Source: Roseofilum capinflatum BLCC-M114 (GTDB lineage Bacteria; Cyanobacteriota; Cyanobacteriia; Cyanobacteriales; Desertifilaceae). From it: a DNA stretch of 49,434 nt. Both the position numbers and the translations under genes were made by a program. Shown here piece after piece: positions 1 to 9,973 of the stretch. Every line of letters begins with the position of its first letter. The first letter of the stretch is position 1. The stretch covers positions 1 to 49,434 of the forward strand of contig NZ_JAQOSO010000025.1 of NCBI RefSeq assembly GCF_030068505.1, in the 5' to 3' direction. A model generated the notes under the pieces. It was not told the DNA's origin. It saw only the letters and a list, made by a program, of their open reading frames with translations, and did not search any database.

Positions 1-168
1 GCGGCCGCTCGCCCCTACAAAAATGTCTCACTGTTATTTGAATTGACTATAATCGCACAGAGACAAGCTCTCTTGTTGGCCGGTAGGATCGAATGGGAAG
101 GGACGGATTGGTTGGCAAGACTTTCTCAAGCTTTAGCACCGACGTTTGTGGATGTGTATCTGGCTTGA
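1..168 (+). other. Open frame running in from the window edge, unidentified
   Basis: Frame 1 on the plus strand is open from the first base to a TGA at 166-168 (55 codons) and reads plausibly near its end (..WLARLSQALAPTFVDVYLA). I recognise no family. It may be the 3' end of a gene truncated by the window edge, or chance. Part of it (51-89) also matches the antisense of the WD40 gene 3' end at 4846-4884, which on the minus strand reads PTGQQESLSLCD. That weakens the case for a plus-strand protein. Confidence 0.2.
51..89. repeat. Copy 1 of a 39-bp imperfect direct repeat
   Basis: Bases 51-89 match 4846-4884 in the same orientation with about 4 mismatches. On the minus strand both encode PTGQ(Q/E)ESLSLCD, which is the C-terminus of the large WD40 protein at 4844-9973. 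This copy reads on to a stop a few codons later but has no WD40 sequence in front of it, so it looks like a detached fragment of a WD40 gene end. Confidence 0.6.
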
Positions 169-184
169 ATACAGTTAGGATGGT

Positions 185-943
185 CTATTGCAGATAATCC
201 TGTACTGTTTCAACGGATAAGGATAGGATTTGGGCGATCGCCTCTGCATCGAGTCCCATAGCTGCTAATGGGGCGATCGCCTGACGCTGGGCCTGCTTGA
301 GTTGCTCGATCTCTTCCTGCTTTTGTCCAAGCTCCAGGTCTTTTTGTTCGAGTTCTAGCCGCGTATTTTCTACCCGTGCGATCGCCTCCACATAAGTCGC
401 AAACCGCTCTCCACTCGGACTATACAGTTGCAATTCTCCCGCCTCTGTCAGCACAAACCGCACATTTAACAGGGGACTCACCCAATTTTGCATGGATGCT
501 ATCGGCACTAAATTCCCCTGTTTCTGACGTATCCATCCTTTTAGCTTGCTTCGATCTGGGTCAAACAGGTAATATTCCTGGACTCCATAACGGGTATAAA
601 ACTTCAGTTTTTTGTCTTCTAATTCTTTGAGCGTGTTACTCGGTGAAGCAATTTCAAAGACCACTTGGGGAGCAATGTTATTTTCTTCCCATTGTCGATA
701 GGAGCGGCGATCGCCTTTAGGTCTACCGAATGCCACCATTACATCCGGAGCTACACGAGTCACATTATCTCCTTCTACGGGATACCAGAGCAAGTCTCCA
801 GCAATAAACACATCCGGGTCATTGCTATACAGAGCATCTAAACCGCCTTGAATGGTTGTAATGTAGCGAAATTGGATCGTATTGTCAGCCAAGGGTAACC
901 CGTCGCTTTCTGGATACTCAATTTGGGGATGAACTGAAACCAT
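185..943 (-). CDS. Uma2 family (DUF820) putative endonuclease with C-terminal coiled coil
   Basis: This 252-residue protein belongs to the Uma2/DUF820 family, restriction-endonuclease-fold proteins that are hugely expanded in cyanobacteria and often lie next to mobile or accessory genes. Visible family signatures are VAPDVMVAFG (around 65-75), PQVVFEIASPSN (around 92-103) and a lysine-containing helix followed by YGVQEYYLFDPD, which together form the PD-(D/E)XK-like core. After about residue 185 there is a glutamate/glutamine-rich coiled coil and a short helical tail (AIAQILSLSVETVQDYL) that resembles a helix-turn-helix segment, as in many long Uma2 proteins. The ATG at 943 is the only plausible start. 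It is transcribed away from the AAA/S8 cassette. The natural substrate of the family is not established. Confidence 0.85.
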   Translation of the reverse strand: MVSVHPQIEYPESDGLPLADNTIQFRYITTIQGGLDALYSNDPDVFIAGDLLWYPVEGDNVTRVAPDVMVAFGRPKGDRRSYRQWEENNIAPQVVFEIASPSNTLKELEDKKLKFYTRYGVQEYYLFDPDRSKLKGWIRQKQGNLVPIASMQNWVSPLLNVRFVLTEAGELQLYSPSGERFATYVEAIARVENTRLELEQKDLELGQKQEEIEQLKQAQRQAIAPLAAMGLDAEAIAQILSLSVETVQDYLQ

Positions 944-1191
944 GATAGAAGAATGGGGGACAGTGAGCCAAGAGATGATCCTATTTTATAGCAACAGCAT
1001 TAGGGTTTCAGGTTATCCCAAACTCACATAAATTAAGCTATAATTGAATAAAAAATCAACTTCACGACTTTTGAGAGAGCTACGTTCAGACTAAACCAGA
1101 AAGTTCTCTTTTTGTGAAGTTTTCTTAACATTTCAGCAGAGTCTCGGTATTGTAGGACTGAAGCCAACGCTTTCGGGTGACCCAGCACAAG

Positions 1192-2235
1192 ATGAAGGGA
1201 GAAGTGCTAAAACGTTTATTTCGTGCTGTTGCCAGTGAAGATTCACAGGCCACACAGAGTATGCTGTCGATTATCGTTGAAGAAGAGCGAAAACTAGGCC
1301 ACACAAGACTTGCTGAACAGCTAGAAGGTATTATCCAAAAAAGCGCTCCCCCTTCCAAACCCAAAAATTTAGCGACGGATGCCCATCGGGAAATTCCTAC
1401 AACCTCAAACCCTGTGTTCTCGAAACCAGAGAATATGCGATCGCTGACCCGATTATCGAGTAAACACCGATTTAACCATCCATTTATTGTTACGATACCT
1501 CGTGAAGCACTGCGACATCATATGATCCTTTCAGAGATTGTAGAAAATCGGTTTCGCCGAATTGAAAGGGAATATGCTGCTCGTGAGCGTTTGGCTCATC
1601 ACGGTTTGCGCTATCGTCAAAAAATTTTACTTCATGGCTCGCCAGGCTGTGGTAAAACCATGGGAGCCGAGCGTATTGCTTGGAACACTGGGTTAACTCT
1701 GGTTAAAGTACGCTTTGATGCCATGGTTTCTTCCTACTTAGGAGAAACAGCCACCAACTTACGTGAGGTATTTGAAATTACTGCTGCATCTCCTTGCTTG
1801 CTATTTATTGATGAATGCGATGCACTGGCTAAATCTCGTGAAGATAGCCAGGATGTTGGGGAGATTAAGCGAGTGGTCAATACTTTCCTTCAGTTACTTG
1901 ATGAGTATGAAGCCTCCAATGGCTTACTGGTTGCTGCAACTAATCTAACTAAATTTTTGGATGAAGCGGTATGGCGGCGATTTGATGATGTAATTGAAGT
2001 TCCTAAACCAACAGAGTTAGAAATTGAAGCCATCCTTAAACAAACTCTTTACTCAGTATCGCTAGGTTCGATTAATTGGAGTTCGATTGTACAACAAATG
2101 ATCGACTTTTCAGCAGCACAAGTTGTGAAGGTTGGACAAAATGCAGCTAAACGAGCCATATTAGATCGAGAAGAGCTAGTTATTCAAGAACATCTAGAAG
2201 AGTCAATTCAAGAGATTTTAGTTTCTCATGTCTGA
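1192..2235 (+). CDS. AAA family ATPase, partner of the downstream S8 peptidase
   Basis: This is a single-domain AAA+ ATPase of about 347 residues. Residue numbers below count from an upstream in-frame GTG at 1177, five codons before the chosen ATG. Walker A is GSPGCGKT (154-161), Walker B is LLFIDECDAL (208-217), sensor 1 lies in VAATN (252-256), and WRRFDD (266-271) carries the likely arginine finger. The first 60 residues are helical and probably bind the substrate or partner. The fold is like the FtsH/26S type that remodels proteins. I prefer ATG 1192 to GTG 1177; neither has a good Shine-Dalgarno sequence. The stop overlaps the next gene's ATG by 8 bp, implying translational coupling and joint action with the peptidase. 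AT-rich codons and few HIP1 sites suggest acquisition. Its biological target is unknown. Confidence 0.85.
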   Translation: MKGEVLKRLFRAVASEDSQATQSMLSIIVEEERKLGHTRLAEQLEGIIQKSAPPSKPKNLATDAHREIPTTSNPVFSKPENMRSLTRLSSKHRFNHPFIVTIPREALRHHMILSEIVENRFRRIEREYAARERLAHHGLRYRQKILLHGSPGCGKTMGAERIAWNTGLTLVKVRFDAMVSSYLGETATNLREVFEITAASPCLLFIDECDALAKSREDSQDVGEIKRVVNTFLQLLDEYEASNGLLVAATNLTKFLDEAVWRRFDDVIEVPKPTELEIEAILKQTLYSVSLGSINWSSIVQQMIDFSAAQVVKVGQNAAKRAILDREELVIQEHLEESIQEILVSHV

Positions 2236-4828
2236 TCGACCAAAGCAATATCCTCATCTTTCACTACGTCTAGTCCGAGAAGGAAATGCGAGGCTTTTTG
2301 TGGGGGTAAAATCTGATATTACGTTGAGAAATCAAGGGAATGCTGGAGGACATAGTAGAAAGCTAAAATCTTCGATTGATTTCATCACAACCCATTGGCA
2401 AGAAGAGCAGAAGAAACGTGAGCAAGAGGGCAAACCAAAGCTACCAGACGCAGTTTCCTTTATCTTAGAAGTCGATCCTGATAGTTTTAATGCTGAAGAT
2501 CTCAAAAGCTTTGGTATTGAAGTAGTTGCTGACTTAGAGCAAGGGTATATCATTGGTGCATCAGCAGATACAGAGTTATCAGAACTGAGGAAAAAGATCG
2601 ATAACTTTATTGAGGCTGAAAAGCATGTCGGCAAAGTTCCAGAAATTTGGGACATATTAGAAGGAACTAAACGTCCAGAATATATTCTTTCTGATAGTCT
2701 TCAAGCTGAGTGGGAGAATCTTCGTGAGCAACAAGAGTACATTGTAGATGTGGGGATTTCTTGTATTAAGGTTCAAGAGCAATATTCAAGGTATCCAAAT
2801 AGAAAACAATATAAAAGTGATGAAACCTTTAAAAAAGGCATAACAAAGTGGCTAGACAAGAATCATTTATCTGAGCAAGAGTTCGATAATTTACATTGGG
2901 ATCGCGAACAAAAACTTGATTCATTTATTAGACAATACCGTGGAGACATATTAAAGAGTATACCATTTTCAGATAGTTTTTCCTGTCGAATAAGAATTAG
3001 CGGCAAAGGTTTAAAGGATCTAGTTCTCAATTTTCCCTATATTTTTGATGTCAGTAAACCTGATGAATTTAGTGTTCCTTCAGCAAGATCTAGTGATTCT
3101 GAATCCGATCCAAAAGCATTTACTCTAGAAGCGCCCGAGCAAAATGCACCTAAAGTCTGTGTGATTGATAGTGGTATTCAAGAACTCCATCCTCTACTAA
3201 AAGCTGCCATTAATTCCCATCATTCCAAGTCATGGGTTCCTAAAGAATTGGATACAACAGTTGATTATGTTGAATATGGTGGACATGGAACGAGAGTTGC
3301 TGGTGCAATTCTTTATCCTCGTGGAGTACCTAAAATGGATTACCAACAAGCTATATGTTGGCTTCAAAACGCCAGAATTCTCAATCGGGATAACCAGTTA
3401 CCTAGAGATCTATTTCCTCCGAAAGTTTTAGAAGAGATTGTTGCATACTATTACGATCGGTTCAGCACTAGAATTTTTAATCACTCTATTGCCGCGATTC
3501 GTCCTTGCAGAACACAATCTATGTCTGCTTGGGCTGCTACGATAGATAAGCTTACTTGGGAGAAAGAAGGAGATATTCTACTTATAGTAGCAGCAGGCAA
3601 CCTAAATCCTAAAACAGACTTTATAACCCGACCATCTATTGATTATCATCTTCAAAAGGGACAATATTACCCAGATTATTTATTGGAGAAATCTGCAAGG
3701 ATTGCCAATCCTGCTCAAAGTTTCCAGGCTTTAACTGTTGGCTCTGTTGCTCATGTGACTTATAAAGATTCCAATTTGCGGTCAATGGCAGAAAAAGATC
3801 ATCCTTCTGCTTTCTCTTGTACGGGATTAGGAATTTGGGACACGATTAAACCTGAAGTTGTTGAGTATGGTGGAGATTATGTTACTGACTCAGCAATTTC
3901 ACCAAATTTTTCCACACCAGAAGGTGTTTGTCCTGAGCTAGTACGTTCAACCCGCAATGGAGGTAAACCAGTTAGTGCTGATGCTGTGGGGACTTCATTT
4001 GCCGTGCCTAAAGTCTCTCACATTGCTGCTGCTCTAGCCGCAGAATTTCCTCAAGAGAGTGCTTTACTTTATCGTGCTTTAATTGTTCAATCAGCACGTT
4101 TACCGGACTGGACAAATGAATCAAAAGAAAAACTCTATCAAGGGATTCGGACAATGGGTTATGGTATCCCTAATCTTGATCGCGCTCTAGAGAATACTCC
4201 CAATCGTATAACATTAATTACTCCAGGCAATGAGAGGATTAGCGCTAGAGGAGTTAGAGTTTATCAAGTTCAGATTCCAGAGATGTTTCTAAGACCGGAT
4301 GAAGACCTTGATTTTCTGGTTGAAATCACTTTGTCTTATGTGGCTGAACCTCGTCGAACTCGTCGGCATCGTCGCAAGTATTTATCGACTTGGTTAGATT
4401 GGAGATGTAGTAACCGAGGAGAAAATCCGGATCGGTTTCTGGAAAAAGTTATTAAAGAATATAAAGCTGGAGAGGATGTAGAAAAAGGTGCAGATGGATT
4501 TCAGTGGACACTAGGAAAAAAGCAATTCAAACCTGATTCTCAGGGAAAGAAGAGACCGAAAGGAATTGATGGTATAGTTAAGAAAATATCAAGAAGTAAT
4601 GGAACGATTCAGAAAGACTGGGCAATAGTAAAGTCCTATAACTTACGTGAGGGATTCTGTATTGCTGTAGTTGCACATCCGGGTTGGAATCAGAATGAAG
4701 ATGCGACTGTACCTTATTGTTTAGTAGTGAGCTTTGAAGCTGTGCAATCAGAAGTTGCGATTTATGACGCTTTTGTTCAGGTTCAGCAATCTCTCCAGGT
4801 ACAAGAGAAAGTACAAGTCTCTGTTTGA
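2228..4828 (+). CDS. Large S8 (subtilisin-like) serine peptidase, cytoplasmic type
   Basis: An 866-residue protein with the complete subtilase triad: Asp314 in VIDSG, His353 in GGHGTRVAG and Ser590 in GTSFAVPKV, with the oxyanion Asn458 in VAAGN. The peptidase domain spans about 305-640. The first 300 residues are charged, form no recognisable propeptide, and include long helices. The C-terminal 200 residues form a beta-rich region of unknown type. No signal peptide or membrane segment is present, so it should act in the cytoplasm, unlike most secreted subtilases. It overlaps the AAA ATPase gene by 8 bp, and the pair fits an ATP-dependent remodeller plus protease. Such AAA-subtilase pairs recur in bacterial accessory regions and have been suspected of defence roles. 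The stop lies 15 bp from the convergent WD40 gene stop. Confidence 0.88.
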   Translation: MSDRPKQYPHLSLRLVREGNARLFVGVKSDITLRNQGNAGGHSRKLKSSIDFITTHWQEEQKKREQEGKPKLPDAVSFILEVDPDSFNAEDLKSFGIEVVADLEQGYIIGASADTELSELRKKIDNFIEAEKHVGKVPEIWDILEGTKRPEYILSDSLQAEWENLREQQEYIVDVGISCIKVQEQYSRYPNRKQYKSDETFKKGITKWLDKNHLSEQEFDNLHWDREQKLDSFIRQYRGDILKSIPFSDSFSCRIRISGKGLKDLVLNFPYIFDVSKPDEFSVPSARSSDSESDPKAFTLEAPEQNAPKVCVIDSGIQELHPLLKAAINSHHSKSWVPKELDTTVDYVEYGGHGTRVAGAILYPRGVPKMDYQQAICWLQNARILNRDNQLPRDLFPPKVLEEIVAYYYDRFSTRIFNHSIAAIRPCRTQSMSAWAATIDKLTWEKEGDILLIVAAGNLNPKTDFITRPSIDYHLQKGQYYPDYLLEKSARIANPAQSFQALTVGSVAHVTYKDSNLRSMAEKDHPSAFSCTGLGIWDTIKPEVVEYGGDYVTDSAISPNFSTPEGVCPELVRSTRNGGKPVSADAVGTSFAVPKVSHIAAALAAEFPQESALLYRALIVQSARLPDWTNESKEKLYQGIRTMGYGIPNLDRALENTPNRITLITPGNERISARGVRVYQVQIPEMFLRPDEDLDFLVEITLSYVAEPRRTRRHRRKYLSTWLDWRCSNRGENPDRFLEKVIKEYKAGEDVEKGADGFQWTLGKKQFKPDSQGKKRPKGIDGIVKKISRSNGTIQKDWAIVKSYNLREGFCIAVVAHPGWNQNEDATVPYCLVVSFEAVQSEVAIYDAFVQVQQSLQVQEKVQVSV

Positions 4829-4843
4829 TCACTGTATTACTCT

Positions 4844-7800
4844 TCAATCGCACAGAGAGAGGCTCTCTTCTTGGCCGGTGGGATTATTCTCCAAATAGCC
4901 TTGTAACCATTCACACCCTGTTTCCAGCAACTGGTCAAGCTCTAACTGCTCTAAATGCCATAGAGTAACCCGTCCATCTCCACCGACGGAAATCAGGGTT
5001 TTGCCATCGGAGGTAAAACTGAGTCCGTTGATGGAACGATGGGAACTTGCAGTCAGTACATGCAGTAAGGTTCCATCTTTGCGCCAGAGGCGAATCATGT
5101 TATGGCTGGCGGATGCTAATCGTTCTCCGTCTGGACTAAAAACAACACTGGTGACCGTGTTGCCTTCATGTTCCAGGGGTTCAACCAGGAGTTGCCCTTG
5201 GCGGTTCCAGAGTTTGACCCGACTATCATAACTGGCTGTGGCGATCGCCTGACCATCGGGAGAAAACGTTACTCCCCAAACTCCTGCCCGATGGCGCAGA
5301 GTGCCCACCTGAGTGCCATCTGTGCGCCAGAGCTTCACCCGTCCCTCATCGCTGGCAGCAGCCACAAGCTGACCATCGGGGCTAAAACTGACCCAATTAA
5401 TGGCAGAATTATCCGTAACCAAGGTTTTTAATAATGTGCCATCTCTGCGCCACAACTTCACCCTATAATCCTTACTCCCAGAAGCAATCAACTGACCATC
5501 CGGACTGACACTGACACTGAGAACCACATCCCGATGACCTTTCAGAGATTGCAGCAGCTCTCCCTCTAGGTTCCAGACTTTGACTTGGCGATCGTCCCCT
5601 GCGGTTACCAACTGCTGGCTATCTGGTGTAAACGCCACCCCCCAAACCTCTCCCTGATGACCTTTCCAGGACTTCAACTTCCTCCCATCCGGCTGCCATA
5701 GGGTAATCATGCCATTCTCCCCAATCGTGGCAATTTTCCGACCATTTCCACTCACGCTCACCCCATTGAGCGGCCCACCCCCGTCCCAAACCTCCATCAA
5801 AGCCTTATTCAAACGCCACACCTTCGCCGACTTATCCAAACTTGCTGAAACAATGCGATTTCCATCCGGACTAAACGCCACCTTGGGAACCCAATGGGTA
5901 TGACCCATTAACGTTTTTTGTAAAGTGCCATCTAAAGCACTCCAAATTTTAATCGTCTTATCCTTACTGGCCGTTACAAACTGTTCACCATCCGCACTAA
6001 ATCGTACATCCAAAACTGTATCGTCATGGGCTTCAATTTCAGTAATCAACCCTTCTTCAGTCCAAAAACCAACCGTTCCTTTTCGCTGACCTGTTTGCTC
6101 CTCAATTACCTGACCGGCAACCGCCAACAATCCCCTGGGCGACCAACTCATCCCATACACTTCTTGCTCAGTGATAAACGTTTTCACGAGGGTTCCATCC
6201 AAGCGCCAAAAACGAATTTTACGCTCTAAACTCGCCGTCGCCACCCACTGACCATCGGGAGAAAATACCACACTTAAAACTGAAGAATCATGGGGTAAAC
6301 TCACTACCTCAGAGCCATCTTGGTTCCATATTTTCACCGTTTTATCGCGACTAGCAGAAGCCATTAACGGATTCTCTAGATCTTGATTAGCAGCTAGGTC
6401 AATAATTTGGTCAGTATGGCCCTTTAATTCCACATATTCTATCCGATCTGAGCTGGTTACTGCGGCCAACTCAGGCAACTGGCCTAAATTCCATACTTTA
6501 ATCGTATGATCCCAACTGCCAGATGCTAACCGTTGGCCATCGTCTAGAAATACTAAACTGGTAATAACCTCTGTATGACCGGGAATGGTAAAACCAGGCT
6601 TTCCTTGTTCATCCCAAATGCGAATTGTGCGGTCTTCTCCTGCGGTAGCAATCACTTTTCCATCGGGGCTAAAGGTGGCTGCATAAACCCCATCTTTATG
6701 ACCCTCTAAGCGATTTTCTTCGCTAATTTTGTAAACGGCATAGGATAAGGTTTTCTCAATCGTATCCGACACCGATTTTGGCACAAATGGTGTAGTTTTA
6801 ATTTGCTCTCCTGCTTTAATTCCTGTGGTTAAGCCTTCAATTTCTTTATTTAATCCCACTAAAGCCTCGGACGATGTGCCTAACGTTTTGATTTGATTAA
6901 TCACTCCATTCCAAGCAAATCCTGTTAACCCGACAATAAAACAACCTGCACCCACTAAAAGAGAATTTAAGATCAATTTGCGCTGTTTTTCGCTCTTTTT
7001 TTCTTTCGCTTTCGCTTCAGCTAATGCGGTTAATAAATCATTCTCTTGGCGTAGTTTGTCCAGCATAAACTGTCCTTCTGAAAACCGTTGCTTTTCCTGA
7101 TCTAGGGCTTCGGAGTCAGAAATGGAATGATTTTCAGCATCAGGACTATAATCCCCCAAGTTTTTTTCCACCAGTTCATAGCGCTCATCCGCTAACTTAG
7201 AAATGAGCAAATTTTGATGGCGTAATTGGTCAATTTCTTTCTGGTTTTGGGCATTTTGTTGCTGAAGTTGGGATCGCTCCTGATTAATCGCCTGATTTTT
7301 CTGGGTTTGGATAAACTCCACTAGATAATCATGAATCAACTGATAGCGCGGTTCGGGTTGTTCGGGAATCAGATAAATTAAGCCTGAACCACAGAAAATT
7401 TCTAAAATTAGGGTCAGGGTTTCGGAGGCGAGATCGGAACCCATTTCTACTAAAATTTCTGACTTGGTTTTTAGGGGGCGATTTCCGTCTTCATCAATAA
7501 AAGAGTAAACCGCTTTGCGGGCGTGATACTCATTCTTTTGGCCACAATCCTCAATGACGGAGTTCAAAAAGTTCTCGACTAATTTCTGCTTGGATTCTAC
7601 TTGACGATATTGTTCTAATGTGGTAATGTTGAGGTCTTGAAGTTGAGAGCCAACAATTTGTAATTCAATGGGTCTCACTTCATGGGTTCCCACAGATAAA
7701 TCTGCAACTAAGGCTTCAATTAAATCATCATCGAGTTCAAACTGAGTGTGACGAGTCAAATTTTTAATGACTTCAAAGGTATGCGCTCTGGAAAAATTAC

Positions 7801-9973
7801 CCAATGCATAGCGGTTACTTTTATCGAGCAAATTACAGCCGATACCCTCTAAGGATATATTTTGTTCAATTTCTAAGAGATGGTGTAAATAATCTTCCCG
7901 AATCGAAATAATAATTTTGAGTCCAGAGCGATGCAAACAGTGTTCTAAAAATTGATAAAATTCTTGTCGTTTTTCAGTCCGATCGCAGACAAAGAAAAAT
8001 TCTTCAAATTGGTCAAAAATGAGTACCGTTAATCCATTTTGCTCGGCGATTTCATCTAAGTTTTGCAGATAAAGTTTTGGGGTGTAATCGGAAAGTTCAG
8101 AATGGCTAAATTGAAAGGGTTTTAAGGATTCCTGTAAGGCTTTCCCCAAGTTCACTACCCAATCGGAATAGACCCGCATCACGACGGGAATCGGAATTTG
8201 ATCGCCGAGAGTTTTTCGGTGTAAAGTGGGTACTAATCCTGCATTAACAATTGAACTTTTTCCGACTCCAGAAGGGCCATGAATGACGGTAATTTTATAA
8301 TCGGAACGACTAATCCGATAAACTAGGTTTTGAACATCATTTTGACGGTTCGAGGTGGAGATGGCTTCGGCAACTCCTCCCATTTTTTCATCGGTTTCTA
8401 TCGGATTAGAAAAGAGGGGATTTAAGGCTTGTTGAGTGGGTCTTAATTGGGCTGCACCGACAAAGGGGCGTAATCCATACTGGGATTGGACGGCACGCTG
8501 TTCTTGTTTGAGTAAGAAGGCTTCTCGATAACACTGTTCGTGAAAATAGAGCGATCGCACGCCTTTTAATAAGCGTAAATATCGGTGTGGGTCGTGGCGA
8601 GAATTGCTTTCTTTGATCGCTATTTTTAGCTTCTGTTTTGCTTGTGTTAACTTCTGATTTGCCCGTTCCTGCTGCTTCAGATGGCGCAAACATCGAACGA
8701 ATTGTAATTGAAATAACTGAGACCAAAGGAGAGGGTATAATCCCTGGGATACAGGGGTGAAAGTATTGCTGTCACTGGGGTCTATTTCTGAATCTAAGAT
8801 GGCTAAACATTGCTCGAATCGATCGCGGGCTGTTTCCCATTCTTCTTGTCCTAGGGCTAGTTTGCCTAAAAAACCATAATCGAGAGCTAACTGAAGGGGT
8901 AAGCCATACTGCTGATGTAAATTTAGGGACGTTTGGGTAAACTCTAACAGGGTTTCCCAGTCTTGCAAATGTTGCAGTACATCACTGACTTGTCCCGTGA
9001 TTTGTGCCATTAAATCTTGCCGTCCAGCCTCTTGAAAGCACTGTATAGATTGATGAAAATAATACCAAGATTGTTCCCATAATTCTTGCTGTTCGGGCTT
9101 CTCTTGGGCGGGATAAAAATAACAGAGGCCCAGATAAAATAGGAGTAAGCCTTGATGCTCTAAATTGCCGTCAGAGGATAACTGTTGTTCGTAAGTTAAG
9201 GCGGTTTGATAATAGCCGATCGCGGCTTCAATCTGACCTTGCATCAGTCGGTCATGACCTAACAGAATGGCAACTCTTGCTTGTAAACCGGGAGCAAACA
9301 GGGCTTCTCGACGCTCTAAGGTCGAGAGGGCAAATTCTAACTCGGCTCGATGTTGGCCGCATCCTCCCCGTTTGGAGTTAATAAAAGAGAGGGGAAAGGT
9401 GAGAAGTTGTTTCTGCTCACGACTTAAGAGATTATTTAATAAGGTTTGGGATTTTTGGAGAATGAGGGTCGAGAGCGCTTTGGTGCTGAGATCGAAGGAG
9501 ATGGGATTGGCGGCAAAGTTGGCAAAATCGGGGGCAAGTTGCAAAAATTGATAGAGTAGGCGATCGTTAACCCATAAGACGAGGGGACAGTTGAGTTGTT
9601 TGCGAAATTCGTCCCGGATAACGTTGGTGGAAATTAAGATTTCTTCTAAGTTAATGACCGATTCTAGACCTAAGACCAATAATGCAGAGGGTTGATCTGG
9701 AGTTAGGGCTAGATCGGCTTTAACGCTGCGATAGAGATGGGTAACATTGGGGGATAATTGCAGGCATCTAAACGAGGAAAAATTAGGCGATCGCGCCTTC
9801 AACACCTCCGATAGCTGCTCTAATACCTTTTCTCGCAGTTGACCATAGTTACAGCGTACCAGAATTAAGGAAAACTGACCTTGAGACAGGGTAATCGCTC
9901 GCGCCAACTGGTTCAGGGCCCGTTCATTGTCTATGAAGTCGCAATCTTCCCACTGTTGTTCTGTGCTAACCAT
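4844..9973 (-). CDS. Giant TPR - STAND NTPase - transmembrane - WD40 propeller protein
   Basis: 1709 residues. In order: an alpha/beta domain that looks like a degenerate P-loop or effector-type domain (1-170); TPR-like helical repeats (about 215-500); a STAND-type NTPase (about 520-890) with Walker A GPSGVGKSS (566-574) and Walker B TVLIFDQFEEFF (649-660); a coiled coil (890-1000); one transmembrane helix (about 1000-1021) preceded by a lysine-rich stretch; and about 14 WD40 repeats (1085-1690), enough for two propellers. By the positive-inside rule the NTPase is cytoplasmic and the propellers lie on the other side of the membrane. STAND proteins are ligand-triggered switches that oligomerise on ATP binding. 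Its start overlaps the upstream ATPase gene by 43 bp, indicating a two-gene operon. The ligand and output are unknown. Confidence 0.85.
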   Translation of the reverse strand: MVSTEQQWEDCDFIDNERALNQLARAITLSQGQFSLILVRCNYGQLREKVLEQLSEVLKARSPNFSSFRCLQLSPNVTHLYRSVKADLALTPDQPSALLVLGLESVINLEEILISTNVIRDEFRKQLNCPLVLWVNDRLLYQFLQLAPDFANFAANPISFDLSTKALSTLILQKSQTLLNNLLSREQKQLLTFPLSFINSKRGGCGQHRAELEFALSTLERREALFAPGLQARVAILLGHDRLMQGQIEAAIGYYQTALTYEQQLSSDGNLEHQGLLLFYLGLCYFYPAQEKPEQQELWEQSWYYFHQSIQCFQEAGRQDLMAQITGQVSDVLQHLQDWETLLEFTQTSLNLHQQYGLPLQLALDYGFLGKLALGQEEWETARDRFEQCLAILDSEIDPSDSNTFTPVSQGLYPLLWSQLFQLQFVRCLRHLKQQERANQKLTQAKQKLKIAIKESNSRHDPHRYLRLLKGVRSLYFHEQCYREAFLLKQEQRAVQSQYGLRPFVGAAQLRPTQQALNPLFSNPIETDEKMGGVAEAISTSNRQNDVQNLVYRISRSDYKITVIHGPSGVGKSSIVNAGLVPTLHRKTLGDQIPIPVVMRVYSDWVVNLGKALQESLKPFQFSHSELSDYTPKLYLQNLDEIAEQNGLTVLIFDQFEEFFFVCDRTEKRQEFYQFLEHCLHRSGLKIIISIREDYLHHLLEIEQNISLEGIGCNLLDKSNRYALGNFSRAHTFEVIKNLTRHTQFELDDDLIEALVADLSVGTHEVRPIELQIVGSQLQDLNITTLEQYRQVESKQKLVENFLNSVIEDCGQKNEYHARKAVYSFIDEDGNRPLKTKSEILVEMGSDLASETLTLILEIFCGSGLIYLIPEQPEPRYQLIHDYLVEFIQTQKNQAINQERSQLQQQNAQNQKEIDQLRHQNLLISKLADERYELVEKNLGDYSPDAENHSISDSEALDQEKQRFSEGQFMLDKLRQENDLLTALAEAKAKEKKSEKQRKLILNSLLVGAGCFIVGLTGFAWNGVINQIKTLGTSSEALVGLNKEIEGLTTGIKAGEQIKTTPFVPKSVSDTIEKTLSYAVYKISEENRLEGHKDGVYAATFSPDGKVIATAGEDRTIRIWDEQGKPGFTIPGHTEVITSLVFLDDGQRLASGSWDHTIKVWNLGQLPELAAVTSSDRIEYVELKGHTDQIIDLAANQDLENPLMASASRDKTVKIWNQDGSEVVSLPHDSSVLSVVFSPDGQWVATASLERKIRFWRLDGTLVKTFITEQEVYGMSWSPRGLLAVAGQVIEEQTGQRKGTVGFWTEEGLITEIEAHDDTVLDVRFSADGEQFVTASKDKTIKIWSALDGTLQKTLMGHTHWVPKVAFSPDGNRIVSASLDKSAKVWRLNKALMEVWDGGGPLNGVSVSGNGRKIATIGENGMITLWQPDGRKLKSWKGHQGEVWGVAFTPDSQQLVTAGDDRQVKVWNLEGELLQSLKGHRDVVLSVSVSPDGQLIASGSKDYRVKLWRRDGTLLKTLVTDNSAINWVSFSPDGQLVAAASDEGRVKLWRTDGTQVGTLRHRAGVWGVTFSPDGQAIATASYDSRVKLWNRQGQLLVEPLEHEGNTVTSVVFSPDGERLASASHNMIRLWRKDGTLLHVLTASSHRSINGLSFTSDGKTLISVGGDGRVTLWHLEQLELDQLLETGCEWLQGYLENNPTGQEESLSLCD
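4846..4884. repeat. Copy 2 of the 39-bp imperfect direct repeat
   Basis: This copy is the true 3' end of the WD40 gene on the minus strand. With copy 1 at 51-89 it brackets the Uma2, AAA and S8 genes in direct orientation, at about 89% identity. Confidence 0.6.
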
